64,000 nt of DNA. Source: Hymenolepis diminuta (lineage: Eukaryota > Platyhelminthes > Cestoda > Cyclophyllidea > Hymenolepididae). The notes beneath the pieces are model-generated. The model was not told the DNA's origin and did no database searches. It saw nothing but the letters and a program-made list of their open reading frames with translations. The stretch lies in assembly GCA_900708905.1 (NCBI GenBank), contig CAADRB010000002.1, positions 4,455,661-4,519,660 on the forward strand. Direction: 5' to 3'. Shown one piece after another: positions 50,101 to 60,900 of this stretch (position 1 is the first letter of the stretch; every line of letters begins with the position of its first letter). A program made the translations under genes and the position numbers.

Positions 50101-53100
50101 ATTGGTCTGCTTATGTGCATGTTGTCGTGGTGGATCTGCGTACTGACAAGTGGTTCCATAGTGGCTGGTGAGGTTGATAGCTTAGGCCACTCTGATTTTC
50201 CAGTAACAATGTGCTTAGTAGTCTGTACTAACTTGGTAAGCCTTAAATTAGATCAGCGTTTCCTCTGTGATAAATTCATAATTTAACTAAAATTGACTCA
50301 ACATATTCAGATTAATTGCCTTTTTTCGCTTATGTGTGGCCTTATACCTGTCTTTGACATATTGATCAAAGTTAAACTACTTTCCTTGACAGTCGGCCGC
50401 AAGAGATGGTGGTGGTTTATTCCTATAGAGTTTTCCTTAAAGGAATGCTTGGTGCAAACATGTTCTCTTTTTTGTGTATCCAAGCCAGTTGTGACGAGAT
50501 TATTCATTTCGCCCAAATATTTGAAAGTAATATAATATAAGATCGGATGAAAATGTCGAATGACAGTGATTGAATTCACCTTTTATTTGTTAATCCAATT
50601 AAGTGAATAAACGACAACTAAATCCATTTTGTATAAAGGACTTCTACTAAACTCTTACGTCGAATATATTGCATCACGAATTTTGTGCATTTATTTTAAT
50701 GCTCCAATACATGCTTTTTTACTAAAATTATAGACACTTTTTGCAATAAAAGCGCTCTATATGAATTGCCTTAAAGCATGCTTTTTCAGTGTTGCCTAAT
50801 TGTTCCCCCATTTAGATTAGGGGCATTTTCCACTGAATTACATCCTAATTCTCAGGCTCTACAGTTCCTTTCTGAAAGTACATTTCGCATTATATGGATA
50901 GGCAGATGTGAAGGCCTTGAATCCTCCTGCTATCCCAAAAGTTTGTACCCATTTTGATGCGTCGTCTAACGCACATGCACGACAGGTGATCAATGGCGTT
51001 CATCTTAAAGGACTTACAGCTGGATTCGTAATCGAACACATCATTGTCCTGATTGATTACGTTCTTGAACTGGTCAAAGACTATTAATAAGCTGAGTCAT
51101 CACTAATGGTTTGAAAAAAAATGACGGTCGTCAGATGAAATGAGTCAATGGTAAAAGGCAGCCAGACAACTGCAAGGACTTGATTGCATCTGGATGTCCA
51201 AAAAGTAGTGCATAAAATGGTCATAATTTCGTATAAAAAAATTCTAATTCATGTTTTAATAAGAAGAGAATAATTTAGAGCCTCTCTTTTCATTAGGATT
51301 ATTAAACATTGAAGACCTTTAATTTTCTTGATTCGGGAAATTGGATTTTAAGCTTACTTTATTTGATGAGATAGGTATGAACTTCATTTCCGCGTTATAT
51401 GCTTCTTCGAGATCGTTATTTTAATCTGAAGCTAGTAAACAGTGATTCTTCAGTCTGTGTTAGGTAGTATCTATTATATTGCCTTCCGTAAAACTGTTCT
51501 CAGGTTGGTAAAATCAGGTGGATCGGTCTATATTTGATTATTAACGAACTAACTTTGCTCTACAAAAGAAGAGAAAGCTCAATGCATATAATATTCTATC
51601 TAGTAGTGTCGGGGAATCGTCAGGTTCGTTTACTTCAAGAATGCCGTATATTGCCCCATAAAAAAAAACAACCGACTAAAAAGGGTTCGAGTCTTTGACA
51701 CCTAGGTTCCAAAAAATAGCTTTTGAAAACAGAAATATGTGAACTTAAAACAAGTAAATACTTTCTCAGCTTGATCTAAATGCAAATATAGCACATTCCT
51801 ATCAGTAATAACAGTTCCACTGGTGTAAAAATCCCTACTCGACGTTTCAGGGATTTAAATCGGCCAAGCTCCGTGCCACTGTATACAATAATGCTAAGCA
51901 TACATGCGCTCGTCGAGTGGGATAATATTCAGATTTTCAAATAGTATCAGGGCGCGTTTGCGCGCATTTACGTAATTTTGTCATAAAATTCGACTCCTCT
52001 CGCTCCCTCTCTAACGTAGCGATATTTAACTAAAACGGTCTGAGCTACTCCGCTGAAAATATAACAAATGACTATAGATCTCTAGATTGGCTTTGTGAAT
52101 GCCACTTTTCTCGGGAATGCAATGCTTTTATACTGACTTGACTTTGCCTGGATTAGTCTCCATTGGTTACCATTGAAGAAGAAGTATGCTAATTACATTT
52201 GGTTTGAGTTTTCAAAGTCTCTATCGGCTTTGAGGATTGAGATGAGGATAGGGAGTGAAGGAATGAAAAATGCTGCTTAATTATTTCTTTCAAGCAAATT
52301 TTATTGCCCAACTTCAATTCGAATTTTCTTCAAATAGGCATGATTTGATGTGTCTTTGTAAATTTTAACGCGTATCCCAGACAGTTTTGAAATACACGTT
52401 CCAGTTTATCTGATAATTGTATAATGCGATGCACAACTTCACGTGGAGAGGATTTTTTACTGTTTCAAAATATTTGAGTCTTCGATATAGCGGTCATCGG
52501 TTTTAATCTTACCCATAACTTGTTCCATTTGTGTAGCAATTGACATATTGTAGTATTTGAAATAATTGAATCAACAGTATTATATTATTTATTACTCATT
52601 TAATAGTGGTAAAAGTAATTTCGAAAACTGACTGAGAATCTCTTGTTCCTATTTTCTTTTCTCATCAAATTCAAAGTTTATGAAAGTATATATTCATGTG
52701 AATTAACACAGAAGCTGTTCCGAAGTCTCTTTGGTATCCGTTTGAGCGCCGTTTTTAATGTTTAAATTAGTCGTAACATCAACTTCCTTAATAGTACATG
52801 AGTCGGTGGAAGCCTTTTCATTAGCGTACCATCTTGAATACTTAGCCGACATTAAAAAACCCACCATGTCTATTTTCTCGCGTATCCCCTCCCCCTTCCT
52901 CCTCCCACGGCAGTGGATAGTTCTAGTTTGAAACTAAAACAGAATTGTGCTAGATTTGTCTTGGAAACATATTCGAAACCGGAATGAAATAAATAACTGC
53001 ACTTTTTAAAACCAATAAGTAGAAATTATCGGAGAGGCTTAATGATTCTACTTCTTAACCAAAGATGAGTATTAGATTATGGGCTCCTACGTAATTACTA

Positions 53101-54869
53101 AATATTGTTAGAAAACAATTCCTTAGCATGTATAGCCATATATTGAGTGCATTTAGTTTGTAATCCGATTTAGAATTCCCTGGTTTTAGTTTTCAGGGAG
53201 TTTAAATGTGTTCACGCATTAAATTAGAGATCCTTGGTTATTTCATTGTGTAAAGATTACAGATCTTAAATCATCAGAGCACTAAGGTCACTGAACTTAC
53301 GAATTTGTTTAACTATCAGAAACGAACATTTTTCCAAGTTCAAATGGGAACTTGAAGAGATCGTGAAAAGCTAATGATTTTTTTCCAGATCTCTCCTGTT
53401 TAGCCTTTACAATACTGAATTTTCCTCATTTTCAGTGCCACTCGTTTATTTAACCGAAACTAAAATAACCTAATTCAATGCCCAATTACAGGTCCTGCAA
53501 TCTTGTTTCCCAATTGAAATTCTTGCGTTTCTCCTCCAGTCGGTAAAAAGGAGGATATTTTGTTTGATTTACCATTTGTTACAACTCTCATTTCAATTTG
53601 GTCCTTATTTCAGATAGCTAGAGCGCTGACGTTAAGCAAAGGAATATTTCATTTTATCTCTTTTTCATTGTTTCATTTTGGGGATGTATGGGCATAGTTA
53701 ATGGTGAGGAAATACATAATCTCTTCACCCCCTCCACATTTCGGAAGTTTGAGAAAAAATCTTAAATTCAATATTGTGAAATAGCTATTGAAATTTTCTA
53801 AAGCTGTATATGCTTAGGTGGCGGTTTTAACTTTTAGCCTGTTGATTTTGTGGTGCAAGGTATATATCTAATAGCCACCTGCCTAACAGTCTTATTCCTC
53901 GGCTGGAGTTCTTACATTTCTAGTTCATTTAAAAGAGATACTTTTTCATTTCACTTAATTACAACAGGGGCTTTATACGCTAGTTAAACTATCTCATCTA
54001 TAGCCCTTTCCCTCATATCCAAAATATGTTCTGATGGGTAAGTGAAGTTAATTGCATTCATTTTTGTCTTGAGAAATATGCTATTTCACCAATATTTCGA
54101 TCTTATCTTACTTTAAAATCTCTAATTATCAGTTTGGGCTAAAATCTTTATATTCATTGTCTTCTGCATTACCCATTATAGAATTCCAATTACTTAAATA
54201 CTTAAAAGTAGGATTTACTTTCGACTTTTTAACTTGTAGCCTGGCAGTTTTGTGGTCCGAGACAGTGGTACCCACTACAACTGCTATGCCCTCTCAGTAC
54301 GTGTAGGAGATCCTAATTCCTCGAATGTCCGCTCCTCATTAACAGATCGCTGCTTATCGGCAGATATGGCTCTCCAACCTCCCCATCGTGGCACTGCTCC
54401 CAATAGTGACTGTGGTGGTCTGATAAGTCACTATTTAATTCAGCGCACTCCAACCGGCGTCCGCCTTAAGGGTCTAGAGAAGGAGTGGCCCTCACTCTCC
54501 TGTCTCATTCTTCATCTCACTGTGATGCCTGAAATGTTGCCCTGTCCCCTTCTCGATACCCCACAATCATCTTCCAACCCTTCAGCTTTCCTCCGCAATT
54601 TTGAGAGGGCTCCAGATGCGTGTGCCTTCCGTCCAATCTCCGTCGGAGCTAATGGAGCAGGATGCAACTCGCCACCTTCGATTAATTCTCCCAATCCTCC
54701 ACTTCCCCCACCTCATTCTGTTGAATATCAACAGTTGTCAGAATTCTCCTCACTTCTGGCGGATCTTAATACAAACTCCGGTCCGGTACCACCTCCACAT
54801 CATGATGTTGATCAACATCGACGGAAACATCGAAGACACCTACCACCTCCACCTACGCGAATTCGATGA
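29179..54869 (+). CDS. PTB-SH2 domain adaptor protein (SH2D5-like)
   Basis: Cytoplasmic phosphotyrosine-signalling adaptor. Exons: 29179-29295, 29330-29410, 29630-29704, 30135-30281, 35370-35707, 37956-38153, 42794-43105, 48781-49066 and 54240-54869. All are in phase and total 727 residues. The PTB domain covers about residues 40-165: YIGSFLVTGGAHFERADIV, KPISLVISLRGIKVCDAAG, MAHALRRISYATCDPECCQF, and helix LNNLVGEAFRIAYAQQ. Vertebrate SH2D5 has the same MAHALRRI..CQFAF core and the same PTB-then-SH2 order. A Pro/His/Gln-rich linker, an acidic segment (DDSDDDERKD) and low-complexity regions follow. The SH2 domain starts at W500 (WYQPHIPRELALEIL) and is split by the last intron. FVVRDS has the phosphate-binding Arg at 525, and the domain ends GVRLKGLEKEWPSLS, then MPEMLPCPL. 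The C-terminus is proline-rich. The start is the ATG in the first exon; an upstream exon is not excluded. Not a tensin (order reversed) and not SHC (SH2 sequence differs). Confidence 0.9.
31980..32110. other. CpG-rich patch in an AT-rich intron
   Basis: A run with GCGCGCTTG, TTCGCGCGTC, CATGCGCTG, GGGCGCATCC and TCTGCGCGTG stands out against AT-rich surroundings. It could mark an internal promoter or regulatory element of the PTB-SH2 gene, or a fragment of inserted DNA. No exon can be tied to it. Confidence 0.4.
34680..34835. repeat. Dispersed repeat related to 12460-12690
   Basis: Ordered shared blocks with 12460-12690, as described there. The purine-rich centre (GAGAGAGGTGAGGGGAGGAG) is expanded here and is followed by a C-run at 34832-34841. 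Confidence 0.45.
36088..36180 (+). repeat. Possible tRNA-derived SINE fragment
   Basis: TAGCCCTCGTGTG resembles a pol III A box. GGGTTTGAATGCC, about 50 bases further on, fits the B-box consensus GGTTCGAANCC closely. It lies in the intron 35708-37955, and no tRNA cloverleaf could be drawn, so it is not called a tRNA gene. Confidence 0.3.
38154..42793 (+). other. Intron 6 of the PTB-SH2 gene (4.6 kb)
   Basis: No recognisable gene inside. Holds an LTR-like repeat at 41450-41890. The sequence TGGCAGAGCGGTAAGAG at about 41248 looks like a pol III A box without a B box. Confidence 0.6.
41450..41890 (+). repeat. LTR-like dispersed repeat, copy 1
   Basis: Related to 57480-57945. Shared ordered blocks: GGTT(T)AG(T/C)CTTCT(T/C)CAGCCAATCAC, a TATAAATA / TTATAT region, (G/A)ATAAATG(A/T)CTAG, GTCTGA(A/G)CAA, ATAACAC(C)GGGCTTGA/GGGCTGA, and (T)CATATGACCT / TTACATGACCTT. 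TATA-like and AATAAA-like signals in LTR order suggest a solo LTR or a miniature LTR element of the kind known as TRIMs in taeniid cestodes. Confidence 0.55.
43106..48780 (+). other. Intron 7 of the PTB-SH2 gene (5.7 kb)
   Basis: Contains the dead mariner transposase (47364-48410) and a degenerate repeat at about 45290-45395. The rest is AT-rich with no recognised coding. Confidence 0.6.
47364..48410 (+). pseudogene. Mariner-type transposase pseudogene
   Basis: The reading can be followed in pieces through several frames: an N-terminal ATSFVSKVRKELLNKSNGD and RKEH; FMRRVHGMMDENPGKSMRHL; then SDEQNFYQDEKVNQRNDRWL around the second catalytic region; NWMTENFNHHVT; SSDLNPLDCYV (the SPDLNPLD block before the last catalytic Asp); and near the end FRTRIE. 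At least four in-frame stops and several frameshifts break it, so it is inactive. Terminal inverted repeats were not found by eye. It sits in the intron between the exons ending at 43105 and starting at 48781, in the same orientation as the host gene. Confidence 0.88.
49067..54239 (+). other. Intron 8 of the PTB-SH2 gene, splitting the SH2 domain (5.2 kb)
   Basis: AT-rich with no recognised coding. A segment at 53828-53930 resembles the acceptor and start of the following exon. Confidence 0.6.
53828..53930 (+). repeat. Pseudo-exon resembling the start of the final SH2 exon
   Basis: TTTTAACTTTTAG followed by CCTGTTGATTTTGTGGTG closely mirrors the true junction at 54226-54258 (TTTTTAACTTGTAG, then CCTGGCAGTTTTGTGGTC). 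A weaker match continues (TCTTATTCCTCGGCTG against ATCCTAATTCCTCGAATG). The order and spacing suggest a decayed local duplication about 400 bases upstream, although chance is not excluded. Confidence 0.4.
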
Positions 54870-57479
54870 ATTCGAACGAGACGGAGGGATTTTTCGACTG
54901 TGTGCGCGAACAAAGACAATCATGGCCTGCGTGTTTTATTTTATCATTTAGTATTTCGACGCAAACGAACTCGCGTATTACTGCTGCTATTGCTGCTTTT
55001 CTTCTCTCCTAATGTTTAACTTATACTTTCCCTTCCCCTCTTTTTATTCTTTTTCCTTTCTTTGTTACTACACTGTGCGAAGAAAGTGAGAGTTTGGATG
55101 CGAAATTTAATTCTTTTTTCTCCGGATGTGGATGTTATATGCTTTATTATAAATATATAGCCAGCTGGTGTTGTCATGAGTTCTCGTGTTTGTATTCATA
55201 ATATTTTCGGGTTCCTTGCTATTCATTTTGGAGTTGTCAGGCAAGAATTGCATGCCTCCTTGTCATTAGTGTCGAAAGAGCACTATTAGAAAGAACGAAA
55301 AAAAGCAAGTCTCTCTGAGGAGCTCTGGACATGTTCGTGAACTGGCCAGCTTTATTGACTCTCTGAATTTAGGAAACCTGTTGTTCGAGTGTAAAGATGG
55401 CGATTGGTTAATAAGGAGGTGGGGGCTCATAATGATGCAAATATCGTCAAGAACTATCACGCAGAACCTGAGGCCGTCGGTTCTATAATGAAATCGCATG
55501 CGGTTTAAGAAACTGCTGGGAAGCTCTCCATCGTTTTCCTTGTTTTTTGGTGGCAAACTCTGGAACAATTTGAAAGGGCGATAGTTTAGCAATTGTACAA
55601 TGTTTTGTTATTTCTAACTGACATTCAACTATAAAAAATATACAACATGAAAAGTATTTATCTCGATAGTGTGGTACTTATGGAATTCACGAATTTTTCA
55701 GTAAGGCGGCCTCTAAGGAAGTCCTCATGGAATCGTACGTATCACAACAACAATAATAATCTGAATTCATAGTATCACTTTTTTTGATATGTGATTCATT
55801 TTTGTTTTAGTTCTTGAACTGTAATTTACCGTCATCTCCAAATCTTGCAAGTTTCTAAAAGACATCAGTTTAATTTACAAATGTTTTCACCTTTAGTTTA
55901 CTCCTTTTAGTACTAAAGCATTAAATATCACAATTTAACTTTTTAACATCGCTGTATTCAGGCAAATTTATCGAAAATTGTCAGCTTGATAGCTATTATG
56001 AAACTAAAGTCAGTTACTGAATTAAAACCTATTTGCAGAGCATTTGCTAAAACCAAATAAATCTCTTGAAACCCCATTGTATTAACCCATTTTGGGACAA
56101 TATTAAATAAATTTCAATGTATAAAATTCACTCTAGTAAAATTTATCAAATATTCATTTAGACTTCTTCAGTGAAATACATATTTTAAAAAGCTGTCTTT
56201 TAAATCGTAACTGATACTCTTTAAATCAAGTGTAAATATCAGAAACTTTCAAAAAATAGCCGGACCCATTATTATGCCTAAATCGTTATAGAAAAACGCA
56301 TAAAATATTACATCCCATGCAGCGGACGTTCTATCCGATGAGTCTCTTTCTGAATGAAATAAATCCAATTCTTCACAGTGAATGAATCACTTTAAGTTGC
56401 CACAGTTAGCAAGTTAAAGAATTGAACATGAAAGATATACATACATATGTCATTTTAATATTTTAGTAAATACTTGTCTCTATTAGTGCATTTTATTTTT
56501 GGTGATACCATACAATTAGTTGATCGATTCAACGTTAACGTATGGCTGCCGATTGTTGGGAATATTTAATTCTACTGACTAAATTTCAGTAGAAATATAT
56601 TTAATCAATGAACAATAGTTCATCAATAATTGTTGTTCGAAAGTTCGTTATCTGTGGCGTTTTCGGAATATTTTATATTGTAGATTGAATTAAACTTCAT
56701 TCAGGTATGGAATTCAAATAGCGGTCTTAAATTTATTAACCGCTCAGATTCATCAATGACCATCTGGTGTAGGGATATTTTCCGAGACAAAGTAAAAATA
56801 AGTATTAATAATGGTACGAAGAGAGAAGGGTAAATCTGTTTTTGTTTTAACTAGCTTGATTGAGTAATTATCTGATATAATGCAGTTCAAAAATATTCAT
56901 TTTTGCGAAAATAAGAACAGTGTGGAGTGATGTTATTTTATTTGTTTTAATGAGAAAATGAATAATCAATAAAATGACTTTAGTAGAAACATAATGACCC
57001 AAAATTAGGTGAATATCAGTTTGAATTTTATATAAAATTTAGTATCATGATTACTTTTGTGCTTTTATTCTTGGCGTCACTAGGTATATTCATTTGACCT
57101 TAAAAAAATGATCATCATCATACATAATATTACAGTTCACAGACCAGTTTGTGTCGCCAACTTCTTATATGAATAATTCCAAAATTCCTATACCATGTAC
57201 TTCTGAATATTTTGGAGATATTGATTTGGAAATAAATGAAAATAAGCAAATAGCAACATAATATATTTATTTCAGTCCTTTGATTTTAGTTATCATTAAC
57301 ACTCAGAATAAGCAAAAGATACAATACCGACAAGTAGGATACTTTGCGTGGAGAATCAATTTCGTTATACGGTCATTTGCCAAAGAAATGATTATATAAT
57401 CTAACGGAAACAGCTAAGTAGCAACACACCCACACAGTATCGTGTGTATATTCTCATTTACAAACCTAGGAGTTGAATT
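54870..57479. other. 3' UTR of the PTB-SH2 gene and intergenic DNA
   Basis: Pyrimidine-rich just after the stop, then AT-rich. A minus-strand open frame at 55266-55592 (108 codons) has no family resemblance I can name. No strong AATAAA signal was seen in the first few hundred bases after the stop. Confidence 0.45.
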
Positions 57480-57945
57480 AAAAAATCCGAACACAACACA
57501 GTGAAAGGAAGGCAAAGCCATATTTGGCGTTTACCGGAAGTGCAATATTGAGACTACTCTCTTGCCATGCCACTTCCACGTCTTGATTATGACAGGTCAC
57601 TGTATGATGAAATCAACAGCCTTTCATCAATTGGACCGTTGTCTAACTAATCATATTCTGCCACATCGATTAATGAAGTCCAATTATTGGTTCAGCCTTC
57701 TCCAGCCAATCACTATCGAACAAATCTATACTAAGAATAAAAACAGATTGTGAATTATATCAATAAATGTCTAGTTGCTAGACTAGCTTGTCTTATAAAA
57801 TTTCTCTCTAGGGTCTGAGCAACTGCAGCAAACACAAAATAACACCGGGCTTGACCACACGTTACAATACGTAGTGAACTGTACCTCTTATGAGAAATTA
57901 TACAGCCCATTTCTTCAAGAAATCATTACATGACCTTGTTCGACC
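57480..57945 (+). repeat. LTR-like dispersed repeat, copy 2
   Basis: Partner of 41450-41890. Here the polyadenylation-like signal is a clean AATAAATGTCTAG, the CAGCCTTCTCCAGCCAATCAC block is well preserved, and ATAACACCGGGCTTGACC is present. Only one LTR-like unit is visible, so it is probably solo. Confidence 0.55.
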
Positions 57946-60900
57946 CCCGTTTCATCTCACACCGGATTATTTTGCTGTTTCTCCTATTTAGATGTGGTTT
58001 CATAGATAAAACTTGCAAGCGTATTTTGAGTTTCTCTGAATAATAATAGATTGTTTAGATGTGGCGTGTTTTAGAAGGTACAATGTTCATTATTAAAGAC
58101 AACTTATTATTTTGAAATACTGCTTTATTCTCTTACTATACCATTATACTAATGGCAAAATATATTTGTTATAATAAATGCTGTCTTTAGTTAAAGAATT
58201 GAAAAACCATTTTATCGGTCTGTTGTTGTGGAATTGATAAAAATGTTACCAACCAAACTTGTAAACTGATGCCATTTTAAAGTAAATGTTATTTGATTTG
58301 CTTACTTTGTCGAAGTAACCTCAGCAATTAATGGAGTAGTTCACTTAACAATCTTATAAGTCCTTTCTAACCGAACTTATCTTCAGAGAAAATGAATATC
58401 TTGAATATTTCGAGTCTTAAAGATCTTAATTTCGAAAACCTACATTCTCTACTCCTTATAGCATAAGAGATTTTAAAAGACATAAATTTATGCCTCTGAT
58501 TAGCTTATTCGATAAAAAATTCAACAAAATAATTTGTTACTAGCGGGCGTAGTAGATGAGAGTGACTTTATATACCCAAATTTACCACGAGACAAATGGA
58601 ATCCTTAATAAAATATGATGGTTTCAGTTATTCGTGAATTGTCACTCATTAGATTCAGTGTTAATTACGTCCGATTATTTCAATTAATATGACCAAATTA
58701 AATACACTATCAGTGCGTCAGATAGCATTATGACGCTAATATGTATCTATTTTTCATTTGTTGTGTATAATTGGCCCCACATTGTCAACAGAAATATTAT
58801 AGATGGAACTTCATGCTGAGCAATAGCGAAATATTAATCGATGAATTTATTCAGACAGCATCTATAGTTTGGACATTGCTTTGTTTTGTAATTTTAGCGA
58901 ATTAATACAATTTAGTGTGATAGGTAAGCATTCTACAGGACCTACCCATAATTTCTCTTCCAACATTTCTTTGAAGACGGACGTGACGCACATATAGCTG
59001 CATATTCTTCTCAACCCAACTCAATTCATATCCATTTGCACCCTGACCCTGTTGGAGCCCGCAAACACTTAGAGAAGATGGAGAAGAGGAGAAGATATTT
59101 ATGTTTTGTGGAGAGAGAATAATTAATTTGGTATTTTATGCCTCATATATGTAGCGATTGGTATAGTCTCTATATGCGGCTTCAATTTAGACTGACCTCC
59201 CCGGTTAGTAGCTATAATATCAGCATGAGAAGTTGCCGAAAAGTGGTCTTTGATGGTCAGGGAAGCCACTCCTTTGATGCCAAATGGCAGATATGCTAAG
59301 GCAGCTATACATAATAGAATAAAGCTGATGAACTTTTTAAAAACACCCTCATTCCAACACCATATGGTGAAAGAATGTCAGCTACGATATCAAATTTTAA
59401 TTATTATGATCATTTTCGTATACTGCATTAGAATAATATTATTATCCTTTGGAGTTGTAGTGATCAAGGTAAAATTGCTTAAAAAATGAAGGAGGTTGAT
59501 GTCATCTGGTGGTCTTTTAAGTTTTTTAAATTTGTTTTGTGAACTAATCGTTGACGTTGATCTGTGTTTTTATAATGCAGAATACTCCCAAGTTGTCATT
59601 CTCAGATAATCTTGGATCAAAAGCTAGAAATCGATTACGCACACTCATGTATTATTAATGTTTAATTTCGTTAAATTTAATGTGAGCGTGATAAGTTAGT
59701 GGTTAACTTGCTTGATATATTTCACCTCAGGATAGAAACATAGCAGGCGATAGGGTCAGGCATCATTTTATGGCAAACTCCTTCTCGTCTTTTCTGAAAA
59801 TAATAGCTTAACTAATAGCAGGGCGTGCTATAATATACTATTTTTCGTTTAGCATGGCCGATGGATCGAAAGGAACTAGATTAAAAATCAACAAGTTATT
59901 TAATTAGTAGTATTTGGAATTTCTTGAAACTTAGTGAAATTAGGCCATTAAACTTACCATTTTATAGCACGGTTAAGATGAAACAAAATAGTTCATAATA
60001 TATTCACAAACAGTTTTCCTAAGCGCATTAGTTGATATATCAATAATAATTGTTATTTATAATAATATTAAATGAGGAGTAACATTCAATCTAGTCGAAT
60101 TCTTATGACAGGAGTTAATGAATTCTCTGCCATTTTGAAATAAGAATCTCATTTTCAAATTTTAGTTGAAGGAACAAGCAAACTGCGGTAGTGAGTGTCA
60201 ACAATCATTAGCATGTAGTTTTTCTCTCGATTGAACGGTCTAAGTCCTGAGAGATGATGTGACAGGAAATAAACCTCATTAATAACATAGCGATAATGCA
60301 GAATGGGTTAATATCGAAGAAGCGATAATAATAACGACTGTATTGAAGAGTGTAAAAAGATATTTCCAAATCAATTATCTGCCCCTATACAAGTGCGAAA
60401 AATTGTTCCTACAAGCGATTCTTCGAAATGGATGTGTTTTAAAGCATTTTTAAAACTGATATATGAACTACACACTTAAAATAAAGATATAAGGTAGATG
60501 TGGGAAGAAATGAATGGAAAACCAAAGTTTACGAAATCATGATTACTTAACACTACAGGCTTTATTTTAGAATAACCTATTTATAGTCAAAAATTAACTT
60601 GTCAAAATCTTAAGTTCAGTTTAGTCAAAAAAATGAATTTATAATCTCCAGTGCTCAGAGGTCATTCTAAAAGGAGATTATTTCCCATCAGGGTGGCTAA
60701 CTTATGAGCGCTCATATTTATAAAGCCAATTATATGAGTATTTTTTTAGTGATACCTATTGCCACAAAACTAGGTTAAGTCATTAAGTATATTCACTCCA
60801 TTTTAAATTAAGTACGTCTACTAGGAATGTATTCGCAGCCATTAGAGCTATGAAAATATGGTGATGAGTATTTGAATCACCTCAAAAAGCGACTTCAATA

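Noticed and set aside
54601..54951. 116-codon frame overlapping the end of the SH2 exon
   Set aside because: It is another frame over the real exon 54240-54869, which contains the conserved SH2 domain.
55266..55592. 108-codon minus-strand frame after the PTB-SH2 gene
   Set aside because: It was considered as the tail of a non-LTR retrotransposon, but no reverse transcriptase motif or other support is present.
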